Below the pieces are notes generated by a model. The model was not told the origin of the DNA. It did not search any database and saw only the letters and a list, made by a program, of their open reading frames with translations. The position numbers and the translations under genes are program-made. Positions 16,450 through 24,174 of a stretch of DNA of 64,000 bases are shown one piece after another. This stretch comes from an uncultured Bacteroidales bacterium (GTDB lineage Bacteria > Bacteroidota > Bacteroidia > Bacteroidales > WCHB1-69): contig OMYJ01000001.1 in assembly GCA_900315245.1 (NCBI GenBank), positions 124,001 through 188,000 on the forward strand, in the 5' to 3' direction. The first letter of the stretch is position 1, and every line of letters starts with the position of its first letter.

Positions 16450-17391
16450 ATGAAATCGCTCAACATATTTCGACTTTTGGCGTTCACTTGTTGCGTTATA
16501 AGCGCACTCACCTTTTCGAGTTGTGTGGATGAGGTGCATATTGACCAAGACTTTCATGAAACGCAGAAATTGGTGCTGTACTGCCGCCTCTGTCCGCAAT
16601 TAGACACGACTTATATCTTGCTGAGTAACACCACGTTGTTATACGCCAGCAGCAACATCGAAATGACGAATCTGAAAGACGGTGTAGTGGAACTTTCCGC
16701 TGACGGCCAGACATGGACACGCGCTGCCTATGATCAGCCGCGGCAACACTTTTTCTTGACGAAAGAGGAGTTTCCGATTGAAGAGGGGCACACTTACTAC
16801 ATCCGCGCGTCACATCCTGATTTTGAGGATGTTTCGTCCTCCTGTACTGTTCCCGTAGCGCATAATGTGGAGTTCCGGTTCGACACTGTGACGGTGAGCA
16901 GTGACATGCACTTAGGACAAATCAATGACTGGCCGCACCGGGACGTGTATGCGGAATGGCGCGATGTGGCGGGTGAGGAGAACCATTATGCGCTGATGGG
17001 GAAGGCGTTGTTCACCCACAACGATTTCGGTGATGGTAGCGGTCCCATGGTAACCTCCTATTACTGGGATTTTTACACTGTCTGGATGTACCGGAATAAC
17101 CAGGACTACCGGTATGTGTCCGACGAAGGCTATGACGGGGAGGTGATGCGATTCCTGGTGGACGAAAATCTTCCCGTAGAGGGTGAAGGTGATTGGGATG
17201 ACGAGGAAGACGAAAACGAGGACGAATACTTTTTCCTGTTCCTCGACCGCAACAGCTACTTATATGAGAAAACGTTAAACAACGATGACTACGACCTGAA
17301 TTTCCTGATGTTGGAGCCCACGCACACCTTCACGAACATCGAAGGCGGCTTCGGGTTGTTCGGGGCGTTTAGTATGGTGAGGGTGAAATAG
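16450..17391 (+). CDS. DUF4249 lipoprotein, partner of the TonB receptor
   Basis: 313 residues with a lipobox (ALTFSSC, Cys at about 25), so attached to the membrane by lipid. The N-terminal sandwich (KLVLYCRLCPQLDTTYILLSNT) and the later EWRDVAGEENHY segment match DUF4249. Such proteins are encoded right after TonB receptors and probably cover the barrel from outside as SusD does. An acidic patch (GDWDDEEDENEDEYF) may bind cations. Start codon 4 bases after the receptor stop indicates one operon. A hairpin after the stop ends the unit. Confidence 0.85.
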   Translation: MKSLNIFRLLAFTCCVISALTFSSCVDEVHIDQDFHETQKLVLYCRLCPQLDTTYILLSNTTLLYASSNIEMTNLKDGVVELSADGQTWTRAAYDQPRQHFFLTKEEFPIEEGHTYYIRASHPDFEDVSSSCTVPVAHNVEFRFDTVTVSSDMHLGQINDWPHRDVYAEWRDVAGEENHYALMGKALFTHNDFGDGSGPMVTSYYWDFYTVWMYRNNQDYRYVSDEGYDGEVMRFLVDENLPVEGEGDWDDEEDENEDEYFFLFLDRNSYLYEKTLNNDDYDLNFLMLEPTHTFTNIEGGFGLFGAFSMVRVK

Positions 17392-17410
17392 TCAGAATCG
17401 GTTTTTTCGG

Positions 17411-17451
17411 TTTTTTTCTTACAATTTTTGTAAGAAAAAAATCTATTTTTG
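17411..17451 (+). promoter_or_regulatory. 12-bp dyad and -7 box ahead of hsdM
   Basis: TTTTTTTCTTAC (17411-17422) and its perfect complement (17430-17441) flank a 7-base loop, three bases before TATTTTTG (17444-17451). The dyad occupies the place of the -33 region of the hsd promoter. It may be the terminator of the DUF4249 gene, an operator for the restriction operon, or both. Confidence 0.6.
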
Positions 17452-17491
17452 CAACTTCTTTATCACAGAGGTTAGCAAACAATTACAGATA

Positions 17492-20062
17492 ATGCCGAAA
17501 AAAACCAAGATATCCCTTTCGCGCCTTGAATCGTTCCTCAAGGCACAGTGCGACCGCCTGCGTACCAGCATGGACGCGGCGGAATACAAGAACTATATCA
17601 TTGCGCTGCTGTTCCTAAAGCGCATCAACGACCAGTTTGAAATTGACCGCTTGACGCTGAAAGACGAACTGAAAAAACAATATCCCAATGCCGCTGAAGC
17701 CGACATCGAAGCGGAATTGGACATTCCCGAAAAATACATCTGCTACGTGCCCGACAAGGCCCGTTGGAAGTTCGTGCTCAACCCTGTTGACGACGAGGGC
17801 GAAACCATAAGTTATGCCGATGCCATCACCACGGCACTGGCCGAGGTGGAGAAATCCAACTCGGCGCTACTGTCAGGTGTGCTGAGCAAGACCAAGTTCA
17901 ACGAACTGAATACCAAAGGTGAACGCGTGCTGGACGAAGAGACGCTCAGTGCTTTGCTCAAGGATTTCAACGACTTCCCGAAACTGCAGGACGAGAATTT
18001 CGAGTTCCCCGATCTTTTGGGCGCCGCCTACGAATATCTGATAAAGTTCTTCGCCGAAAGTGCCGGCAAGAAGGCTGGCGAATTTTACACGCCGTCGGAA
18101 GTGGTGTTTCTGATGGGACAGATTTTGCAACCCAAGGAGACCGACGAGATTTGCGACCCTACCGTGGGTTCTGGCGGCTTGCTGATTACCATGCACAACT
18201 ATGTGGAAAACCGCTATGGCAGTGCCGAAAAGCTCACTTTGCACGGACAGGAAAAGTTCGACAGTCCCTACCAAATGTGCAAGATGAATATGATTTTCCA
18301 CAACATCCGCAACGCGCGCATCGAACAGGGCGACACGTTGTTGAACCCGAAATTAGTGACGGGCGGCACGCTCAACCAATACGACATTGTGGTGGCCAAT
18401 CCGCCTTTCTCGCAGAACTACACCACCGCCAATATGCAGTTCAAGGAGCGATTCCAGAATTGGATGAGCAAGAAGAAACAGGCCGACTTTATGTTTGTGC
18501 AGCACATGATTTCGGTACTGAAAAACAACGGCCGTATGGCAGTGGTGATGCCCCACGGCGTGCTGTTCCGCGGCGGCGAGGAGCAGAAGATGCGCCAACG
18601 TCTGATTGTGGGCAGCGAAGGCCACCCTTCGTGCATTCTCGAGTGCGTCATCGGACTGCCACAAGCGCTGTTCTACGGCACGGGCATCCCGGCTTCGCTG
18701 CTGATTATCAACAAGGCAGGAGCCGCAGACCGACAAGGCGTGTTCTTCATCAATGCCGATCGTGAATACAAGGAAGGCAAAAACCAGAACTCGCTTCGCC
18801 CCGAGGACATTGAGAAAATCAGCTACGTCTATCACAACAAGATTGAGATTGAAGGCTACAGCCGTATGGTGAGCCGCGAGACGTTGGCCGCCGAAGACTA
18901 CAACTGCAATATCCGCCGCTATGTTGACAATTCCGAGCCGCCCACCCCGCAGGATGTGAGAGCGCATCTGCAAGGCGGCATTCCTGAAGCAGAAATACTG
19001 GCACTGAAAGCCGAATTCAACTGTTACAAGGGTTTGCAGGACAAACTATTTACGGCTTCAACAGATGGTTACGCCCATTTTGCGGATGCTGTAAATGAAA
19101 AGGCCGACATTAAAACCATTATTAGCGAAAGCCAAGGCAAACAGCAGGTTGCCGACGATTATCATAAGGCAATCGAAACCTTCTGGAAAGCTTCGGATGC
19201 CGATTTGGACAGTCTGCACGGCGGCAGTCTGTTCGACTTCAACAACAATCTGACCGACCGTTTTGTCGCCACATTGACAAACCTGAACGTGTTGGACAAA
19301 TATCAGGTTCGCGGTTCGTTCGCCCATTTCTCGGATACGTTGAAAAGCGACTTCCGCAGTGTGCAGTCGAGCGGATGGACGGCGGAACTGATTCCTGACG
19401 ATGAACTCATCGCCAACGAGTTTCCCGAAGTTTTGTCCGACCTGAAACGGCTCGAAAACCGCCGCGACAAACTCGATGCCAAGTTTGCCGAAATTGCCGA
19501 AATGGACCCTGAAGAGTGGGATGCCGAGCAATATGAGGTGATGCCGAAAACCATCATTTCGGAGGTTAAAGCCGAGATAAAGGAGCTGAAAGCCCAGAAA
19601 CGTGAACTTTCCAAACAGCAGAAAGCCTTGGAGAAACGCCGCAAGTTAGGCGAATCTGTTGCTGACGAAGACGCTCGCTGCACCGCCGACATTGCCGCAC
19701 TCGACAAGCAGATTGCCGACAAGGAAGCTGGCATTGCCCACCACGTGGCTTTGGAGAACGAGTTGAAGGACTGCCGGAAGAAGATTCGTGAAATAGAGCA
19801 AAACAAGGAGAAACTTGCCGACAAAGCCCGCGAGCAGATCTCCGACGACGACGCCCGTCGCTTGATTACGCAACGCTGGCTCGCCACCCTGCACGACAAC
19901 ATTGTCGTATATCTCGAAGCCCACGCCCGCCGCCTGCAGCAAAGCGTTGAACTGCTTCACGACAAGTATTCCGTCACGCTCCAAAACCTTATTGAAGAAC
20001 GCGACGAGGCCACGAAAGTGTTGGATGATTATTTGAAAGAATTAGGATATGCTAATGCATAA
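17492..20062 (+). CDS. hsdM: Type I restriction-modification N6-adenine methyltransferase subunit
   Basis: 856 residues. HsdM N-terminal helical domain (LESFLKAQCDRLRTSMDAAEYKNYIIALLFLKRIND), SAM-binding motif DPTVGSGGLL (about 222-231), catalytic NPPF (about 303-306). It methylates adenine in the host recognition site together with HsdS, and forms the restriction complex with HsdR. The family norm is about 500 residues; this one carries a long coiled-coil tail (about 650-830, rich in Lys/Glu/Ala) seen in some Bacteroidota HsdM. It opens an operon whose later members are hsdS and hsdR with extra genes between. GC content is higher than in the cargo. Confidence 0.95.
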   Translation: MPKKTKISLSRLESFLKAQCDRLRTSMDAAEYKNYIIALLFLKRINDQFEIDRLTLKDELKKQYPNAAEADIEAELDIPEKYICYVPDKARWKFVLNPVDDEGETISYADAITTALAEVEKSNSALLSGVLSKTKFNELNTKGERVLDEETLSALLKDFNDFPKLQDENFEFPDLLGAAYEYLIKFFAESAGKKAGEFYTPSEVVFLMGQILQPKETDEICDPTVGSGGLLITMHNYVENRYGSAEKLTLHGQEKFDSPYQMCKMNMIFHNIRNARIEQGDTLLNPKLVTGGTLNQYDIVVANPPFSQNYTTANMQFKERFQNWMSKKKQADFMFVQHMISVLKNNGRMAVVMPHGVLFRGGEEQKMRQRLIVGSEGHPSCILECVIGLPQALFYGTGIPASLLIINKAGAADRQGVFFINADREYKEGKNQNSLRPEDIEKISYVYHNKIEIEGYSRMVSRETLAAEDYNCNIRRYVDNSEPPTPQDVRAHLQGGIPEAEILALKAEFNCYKGLQDKLFTASTDGYAHFADAVNEKADIKTIISESQGKQQVADDYHKAIETFWKASDADLDSLHGGSLFDFNNNLTDRFVATLTNLNVLDKYQVRGSFAHFSDTLKSDFRSVQSSGWTAELIPDDELIANEFPEVLSDLKRLENRRDKLDAKFAEIAEMDPEEWDAEQYEVMPKTIISEVKAEIKELKAQKRELSKQQKALEKRRKLGESVADEDARCTADIAALDKQIADKEAGIAHHVALENELKDCRKKIREIEQNKEKLADKAREQISDDDARRLITQRWLATLHDNIVVYLEAHARRLQQSVELLHDKYSVTLQNLIEERDEATKVLDDYLKELGYANA

Positions 20063-20090
20063 TTCAGAATGCACAAAGCATAATAAATTG

Positions 20091-20098
20091 TATCTTTG
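20091..20098 (+). promoter_or_regulatory. -7 box ahead of the HTH remnant and hsdS
   Basis: TATCTTTG in the gap after hsdM, 33 bases before the next ATG; suggests hsdS can be transcribed apart from hsdM. Confidence 0.45.
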
Positions 20099-20131
20099 CT
20101 TTTTGAATTGAAGAAGGCAAAATAGAAAAAA

Positions 20132-20473
20132 ATGACAGAGACAAATCGCATAGAATTTAAGAGGGAACTGACGCGCGAGCTTGATTTGGAGCGCGAAGTA
20201 GAAGAAAGTAACGCAGGAAACAATAACGACACTAAAAATGTCGGAAGACTTGTCGGAAGTTTGTCGGAAGTGAAACTCACTGAAAGACAAGAAAAAATAT
20301 GTGTTATTCTAAAAGAAAATCCATTATCTTCTGCAAAGACAATGTCGGAAGTTTTGTCGGTTGTTCAAAGAACCATCGAGAGAGACCTTTCATATCTTCA
20401 AGAGAAAGGTGTTGTAAAACATCACGGTAATACCAGTGGTGGGTATTGGGAAGTAATAAATAAAGAACAATGA
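20132..20473 (+). CDS. Shortened AlbA_2/winged-helix regulator (internal deletion remnant)
   Basis: 113 residues. The first 15 (MTETNRIEFKREL) read like the start of AlbA_2-domain regulators, which normally continue for some 400 residues. Here they are joined almost at once to what looks like their C-terminal winged helix (LTERQEKICVILKENPLSSAKTMSEVL, then RTIERDLSYLQEKGVV, GGYWEV). The simplest reading is an in-frame deletion leaving a small DNA-binding protein. It overlaps hsdS by 4 bases (ATGA), so translation is coupled, and it might still regulate the operon. Full-length relatives do occur inside type I loci. Confidence 0.6.
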   Translation: MTETNRIEFKRELTRELDLEREVEESNAGNNNDTKNVGRLVGSLSEVKLTERQEKICVILKENPLSSAKTMSEVLSVVQRTIERDLSYLQEKGVVKHHGNTSGGYWEVINKEQ

Positions 20474-21681
20474 AGACCGTGCAAGAACATAAGAATGGAC
20501 AATGTACAATGAACAATGTACAATGGAGGAAAATGAAGTTGGGGAATTGCTGTGCTGTTAATCCTAAAACAGACACGACGAAAGTCCTTGATGACGATGT
20601 TGTTGCACTTGTTAGAATGGAAGATGTTAGTAATGATGGATTTATTACTTCTTTTTCTGAAAGAACTTATAAATCATTGCAGAAAAGGGGTCTTACAATA
20701 TTCCAAAATGAAGATGTAATATTTGCTAAGATTACGCCTTGTATGGAAAATGGTAAAGGGGCTCTTGTGAGAAATATGAAATCCAAAATTTGTATGGGTA
20801 GCACTGAATTTCACGTATTAAGAGCTTGCGATAATGTTTCCATTGATTTCATATATCAACTAACTATTTCAAAGCGTTTTAGGCAAAGAGCCGAAATGCA
20901 AATGACAGGGTCAGCAGGTCAACAAAGAGTGCCCACAGCTTTCCTTGAAGATTGCTTGATTTCTATTCCTTTCAAAAACAACAAACCCGATCTTTCCGCC
21001 CAGCGCCGCATAGCCGCCATACTCACTTCTGCCGACAAGGTGATAGCCGCCACGCAGAAAACCATAGCCAAATACAAGCAGATAAAGCAGGGAATGATGG
21101 AAGAGCTGCTCAATGAACAATGTACAATGAACAATGGGAAATGGGCTCGAAAAACACTCATAGAATTGGCAGACTATTATAATGGAATGGCATTTAAACC
21201 ATCGGATTGGGAAAATGATGGTACTAAAATAATACGAATAGAGCAACTTAATAACCCATTGGGGAAATACGATTATTACAAAGGCTGTTTTTCTGAAACT
21301 AATGCCATACATAATGGAGATTTGATTTTTTCATGGAGTGCTACATTAAAAGTTGTAATTTGGCAATGGGGGGATGGTGTTTTGAATCAGCATTTATTTA
21401 AGGTTGTGCCAGCTTCAAACGTTGATAAGCATTTTCTCTATTATTTATTGGATTATAATATGCCGAAATTAGGAGAGTCGTCACATGGTTCAACCATGAA
21501 ACACATTAAAAGAAAAGAATTAGAAACATATACTGCTTACATTCCAAGAAAGATAGCAGAGCAGAAGCGTATTGCATCTATACTTTCCAGTATAGATAGC
21601 AAAATTGAGTGTGAGCAAAGTATTCTAAATAAACACATCCAAGTCAAAAAAGGTTTGATGGACAAATTGTTGAATGAATAA
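20470..21681 (+). CDS. hsdS: Type I restriction-modification specificity subunit
   Basis: 403 residues with two target-recognition domains, each followed by a conserved helix: TRD1 about 20-175 with LSAQRRIAAILTSADKVIAA, TRD2 about 235-365 with AEQKRIASILSSIDSKIE. Both helices end in LLNE, the second followed by the stop. HsdS selects the bipartite DNA site for HsdM and HsdR. Each half is preceded by an in-frame AATGTAC heptamer array, giving the peptide QCTMNN twice. Starts at 20470, 20509 or 20533 are all possible; 20470 is kept because of the ATGA overlap. It seems intact. Confidence 0.93.
   Translation: MKTVQEHKNGQCTMNNVQWRKMKLGNCCAVNPKTDTTKVLDDDVVALVRMEDVSNDGFITSFSERTYKSLQKRGLTIFQNEDVIFAKITPCMENGKGALVRNMKSKICMGSTEFHVLRACDNVSIDFIYQLTISKRFRQRAEMQMTGSAGQQRVPTAFLEDCLISIPFKNNKPDLSAQRRIAAILTSADKVIAATQKTIAKYKQIKQGMMEELLNEQCTMNNGKWARKTLIELADYYNGMAFKPSDWENDGTKIIRIEQLNNPLGKYDYYKGCFSETNAIHNGDLIFSWSATLKVVIWQWGDGVLNQHLFKVVPASNVDKHFLYYLLDYNMPKLGESSHGSTMKHIKRKELETYTAYIPRKIAEQKRIASILSSIDSKIECEQSILNKHIQVKKGLMDKLLNE
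20494..20528 (+). repeat. AATGTAC heptamer array at the start of hsdS
   Basis: Five units AATGGAC/AATGTAC/AATGAAC/AATGTAC/AATGGAG inside the coding sequence just before TRD1. Confidence 0.85.
21112..21139 (+). repeat. AATGTAC heptamer array between the two halves of hsdS
   Basis: Four units AATGAAC/AATGTAC/AATGAAC/AATGGGA directly after the first LLNE, just before TRD2. One base separates AATGAACAA here from AATGAATAA at the true end of hsdS. Confidence 0.85.
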
Positions 21682-21693
21682 AAATATTTTGTT

Positions 21694-22491
21694 ATGTTTC
21701 AAGGATTTAATATTGAGGATTTATGTTTCAACAATGATTTTGACTATTTCTATAATAAAGGTCGTTCATTGTATGACGAAATGAGTACAAACATTCAAGA
21801 AAAACTATCTTTTTTAAAAGATAAAAAATGTGTTCTTAATGCAGAAAAAATTCAATCTGATTGGTTTCCTGACATAAAAGCAGATATATTTCTCTCTCAT
21901 TCTCACGCAGATGAAAAACTTGCAGTTGCCTTTGCTGGATGGCTTAACGACAATTTTGGCTTACGCTCTTTTATAGACTCCTGCCTTTGGGGATATTGCG
22001 ATGAATTGCTTAGAATAATAGATGATAACTTTTGCGAAAATGACGATAGGAAAACATACAATTACAAATCTCGAAATGCATCAACAAGCATTGTCCACAT
22101 GATTTTAATGAATGCCCTAACTAAAATGATAGACAAAACAGAGTGCCTCATATTTTTAAACACCCTTAATTCAATTGTATTAAGAGATGATATTTCACAA
22201 AAAACGTATTCACCCTGGATTTTTAGTGAGATTGAAACATCGAGATACATTAGGAAAATTGTTCCTGACAGACTAAAAACAAGAATTAAAGATTCAACAA
22301 AGTATTTTTCTACTTTAAATGAATCACAGATTAAAGCAGCCTTCCCTGCCAACACAAGTCATTTGATAAAACTGAATTGCAACGACCTTAATACATGGTG
22401 CAACTCATACAATTTGCGCAACAAATACTATCCTTCTCAAGAAGGCTTTCCGTTAAATTATTTGTATATGACAAAAAATATAATCAGTTGA
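21694..22491 (+). CDS. TIR-like domain protein 1
   Basis: 265 residues. After a 55-residue N-terminal stretch comes a TIR-like core: DIFLSHSHADEKLAVAFAGWL (about 62-85), a hydrophobic ECLIFLNTL strand, and the segment PWIFSEIETSRYI near 175 whose Glu is the likely NAD-cleaving residue. TIR proteins in defence loci sense infection and cleave NAD+ or make cyclic-ADP-ribose signals. Codon use is AT-rich, unlike hsdM. It starts 12 bases after hsdS and is followed by three compatible small genes. TIR fold is fairly sure; enzymatic output unknown. Confidence 0.75.
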   Translation: MFQGFNIEDLCFNNDFDYFYNKGRSLYDEMSTNIQEKLSFLKDKKCVLNAEKIQSDWFPDIKADIFLSHSHADEKLAVAFAGWLNDNFGLRSFIDSCLWGYCDELLRIIDDNFCENDDRKTYNYKSRNASTSIVHMILMNALTKMIDKTECLIFLNTLNSIVLRDDISQKTYSPWIFSEIETSRYIRKIVPDRLKTRIKDSTKYFSTLNESQIKAAFPANTSHLIKLNCNDLNTWCNSYNLRNKYYPSQEGFPLNYLYMTKNIIS

Positions 22492-22511
22492 TAATTAAAA
22501 TTATATCTATT

Positions 22512-22925
22512 ATGGAAGAAAAAATAAAACATTTAGAGTTCGTTCAAAACGTGATTACACATATGAACACCAATTCATTTCAACTTAAAGGATGGGCTAT
22601 AACCATTGTATCCGCATTATTGGCATTATATGCCAGTAGTGATAAAGTGCTATATATTTTTGTAGCGATAGTGCCTGTTATTATTTTCTGGTGTTTAGAT
22701 GCCTTTTATCTTAAACAAGAAAGGCTGTATCGCAAGCTATACAAAGATATTGTTGAAGACAACGGTATACAGCGTTTTGACATGAACGCAAGCAAATATG
22801 AAGTTTGCTATTGCAAAGTATTTTGGTCAAAGACAATAGCAGGACTTTATTGTACAATTACAATATTGTTATTGCTATTAGGACTGTTTTTGAGCTTTAA
22901 AGATTGTGTTATAGTTAATTGTTAA
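22512..22925 (+). CDS. Small membrane protein of the TIR cluster
   Basis: 137 residues from the ATG at 22512; a longer frame from 22395 overlaps the TIR gene and is rejected. A hydrophilic helix (EEKIKHLEFVQNVITHMN) leads into two close membrane helices (about 27-45 and 47-64), a basic cytoplasmic loop (KQERLYRKLYKD) and a final membrane helix (about 108-128). No enzyme motif is visible, and no SLOG, SIR2 or macro domain as in known Thoeris ThsA effectors. Placed between TIR genes with gaps of 20 and 5 bases, it is the natural candidate for a membrane-acting effector. Function is inference. Confidence 0.65.
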   Translation: MEEKIKHLEFVQNVITHMNTNSFQLKGWAITIVSALLALYASSDKVLYIFVAIVPVIIFWCLDAFYLKQERLYRKLYKDIVEDNGIQRFDMNASKYEVCYCKVFWSKTIAGLYCTITILLLLLGLFLSFKDCVIVNC

Positions 22926-22930
22926 TGTTT

Positions 22931-23440
22931 ATGGCAAAACGGAGAGTTTTCTATAGTTTCCATTACAAAAATGATGTTAGGCGAGTTGCTCAAATTCGTA
23001 ATATCGGTGCAATTGAAGATAATAAACCAGTATCGGAGAATGAATGGGAAGATGTAAAAAAGAAAGGTACTGCAGCAATTGAAAAATGGATTGATGACAA
23101 TATGAAAAATCGATCCTGTGTCATCGTTCTTGTTGGAGAAGAAACCGCGCATAGAAAATGGGTGAAGTATGAAATAAAGAAGGCTTGGAATGACGGCAGG
23201 GCGCTATTAGGAATCTACATTCATAATATCAAAGACCCTTTGTTGTGCAAGCAAGGTGAAAGTGGAGAAAGTTACAAAGGGGACAACCCTTTTAAACAAT
23301 TCGAACTGAATGATGGTGCAAAGTTGTCGGATGTAGTAAAATGCTATAATCCGTGGTGGCTTGATCCGTATAACGATATAAAGGAAAACCTTGAAGATTG
23401 GATAGAAGAAGCAATAGAAATAAGAAATCAGTACAAATAA
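22931..23440 (+). CDS. ThsB-like TIR protein (MTH538/DUF1863 type) 2
   Basis: 169 residues. KRRVFYSFHYKNDVRRVAQIRN at the N-terminus, IEKWIDDNMKNRSCVIVLVG in the middle, then HRKWVKYEIKKAWN with the likely catalytic Glu, and LLGIYIHNIKDP. These are the standard blocks of the MTH538 TIR-like family, to which Thoeris ThsB belongs. ThsB proteins detect phage and make an NAD-derived signal for an effector. ATG at 22931 starts the conserved block; 22925 is possible. The gap to the previous stop is 5 bases, so one operon. Confidence 0.85.
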   Translation: MAKRRVFYSFHYKNDVRRVAQIRNIGAIEDNKPVSENEWEDVKKKGTAAIEKWIDDNMKNRSCVIVLVGEETAHRKWVKYEIKKAWNDGRALLGIYIHNIKDPLLCKQGESGESYKGDNPFKQFELNDGAKLSDVVKCYNPWWLDPYNDIKENLEDWIEEAIEIRNQYK

Positions 23441-23450
23441 CTGCGTAATT

Positions 23451-24062
23451 ATGGCACACAAAACATTTATTTCATACAAGTATAGTGAGGCACAGAACCT
23501 TAGAGATAGAATCATTAATGCATTGGGAAATGACGCAACGTATTATAGAGGAGAAACAAGTGATTCTCCTGATTTGTCTGACACTTCAACACAAAATATA
23601 AAAAGAGTGTTGAGTGACATGATGTATGACACATCGGTTACAATTGTCATTATTTCTCCTCACATGAAAGAGAGCAAGTGGATTGACTGGGAAATTGAAT
23701 ATTGCCTTAAAAACATCACTCGGAAAGATAGGACATCCCATACTAATGGTGTGGTTGGTGTAATCATGAAGTGGAATGGAGGATACGACTGGTTTAAACA
23801 AAGTAGCAGAAATTCGGACGGATGCATTTCTTCATCATATAACGAAAGTTATTTGTATGAAATCATTAAAAACAATAGATATAATCAAAATCCAAAGCGG
23901 TATAGTTGTCCGATTTGTAAGACTGTCAATGCTTTGTCTGGATCCTATATTTCATTTGTTGAAGAAGATGATTTCATCAATAATCCTCAGTATTACATCA
24001 ATAATGCATATGATAAAAGTGAAAATGATGCAGAAGGCTATGATTTAGTAAAACAGAGATAG
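23451..24062 (+). CDS. ThsB-like TIR protein 3
   Basis: 203 residues. HKTFISYKYSEAQNLRDRI, then SVTIVIISPHMKESKWIDWEIEYCL with the likely catalytic Glu, and NGVVGVIMKWNGGYDW: a second MTH538-type TIR, clearly different from the previous one. The C-terminal part has a CPIC motif (YSCPICKTVN). Having several TIR sensors per locus is known for Thoeris, where each may recognise a different trigger. It is 10 bases after the previous gene and is the last of the TIR cluster before the 77-bp duplication. Confidence 0.85.
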   Translation: MAHKTFISYKYSEAQNLRDRIINALGNDATYYRGETSDSPDLSDTSTQNIKRVLSDMMYDTSVTIVIISPHMKESKWIDWEIEYCLKNITRKDRTSHTNGVVGVIMKWNGGYDWFKQSSRNSDGCISSSYNESYLYEIIKNNRYNQNPKRYSCPICKTVNALSGSYISFVEEDDFINNPQYYINNAYDKSENDAEGYDLVKQR

Positions 24063-24064
24063 AA

Positions 24065-24141
24065 ATTGTTCATTGTAAATTGTTAATTGACCATGTCCGA
24101 ATACACCAACGTAGAGCACCCCTTTCTCGAAAAGCTTCGGG
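24065..24141 (+). repeat. 77-bp direct repeat, left copy (hsdR leader and start)
   Basis: Matches 28204-28280 with about five mismatches: four ATTGTTC-type heptamers (24065-24092) followed by the first 16 codons of hsdR. The AT-rich genes between 24175 and 28176 are bracketed by the two copies. Confidence 0.9.
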
Positions 24142-24167
24142 TAAATTATATGGAACACACAAAATAG
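24093..24167 (+). pseudogene. 5' fragment of hsdR
   Basis: ATG followed by SEYTNVEHPFLEKLR, identical in translation to the start of the intact hsdR at 28232, then diverging to a stop after 24 residues. It marks where an hsdR gene once began, or the scar of a duplication when the cargo arrived. Confidence 0.85.
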
Positions 24168-24174
24168 TAGAAAT

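Noticed and set aside
22395..22511. N-terminal extension of the small membrane protein
   Set aside because: Overlaps the end of the TIR gene by 97 bases and is not membrane-like; the ATG at 22512 starts the coherent protein.
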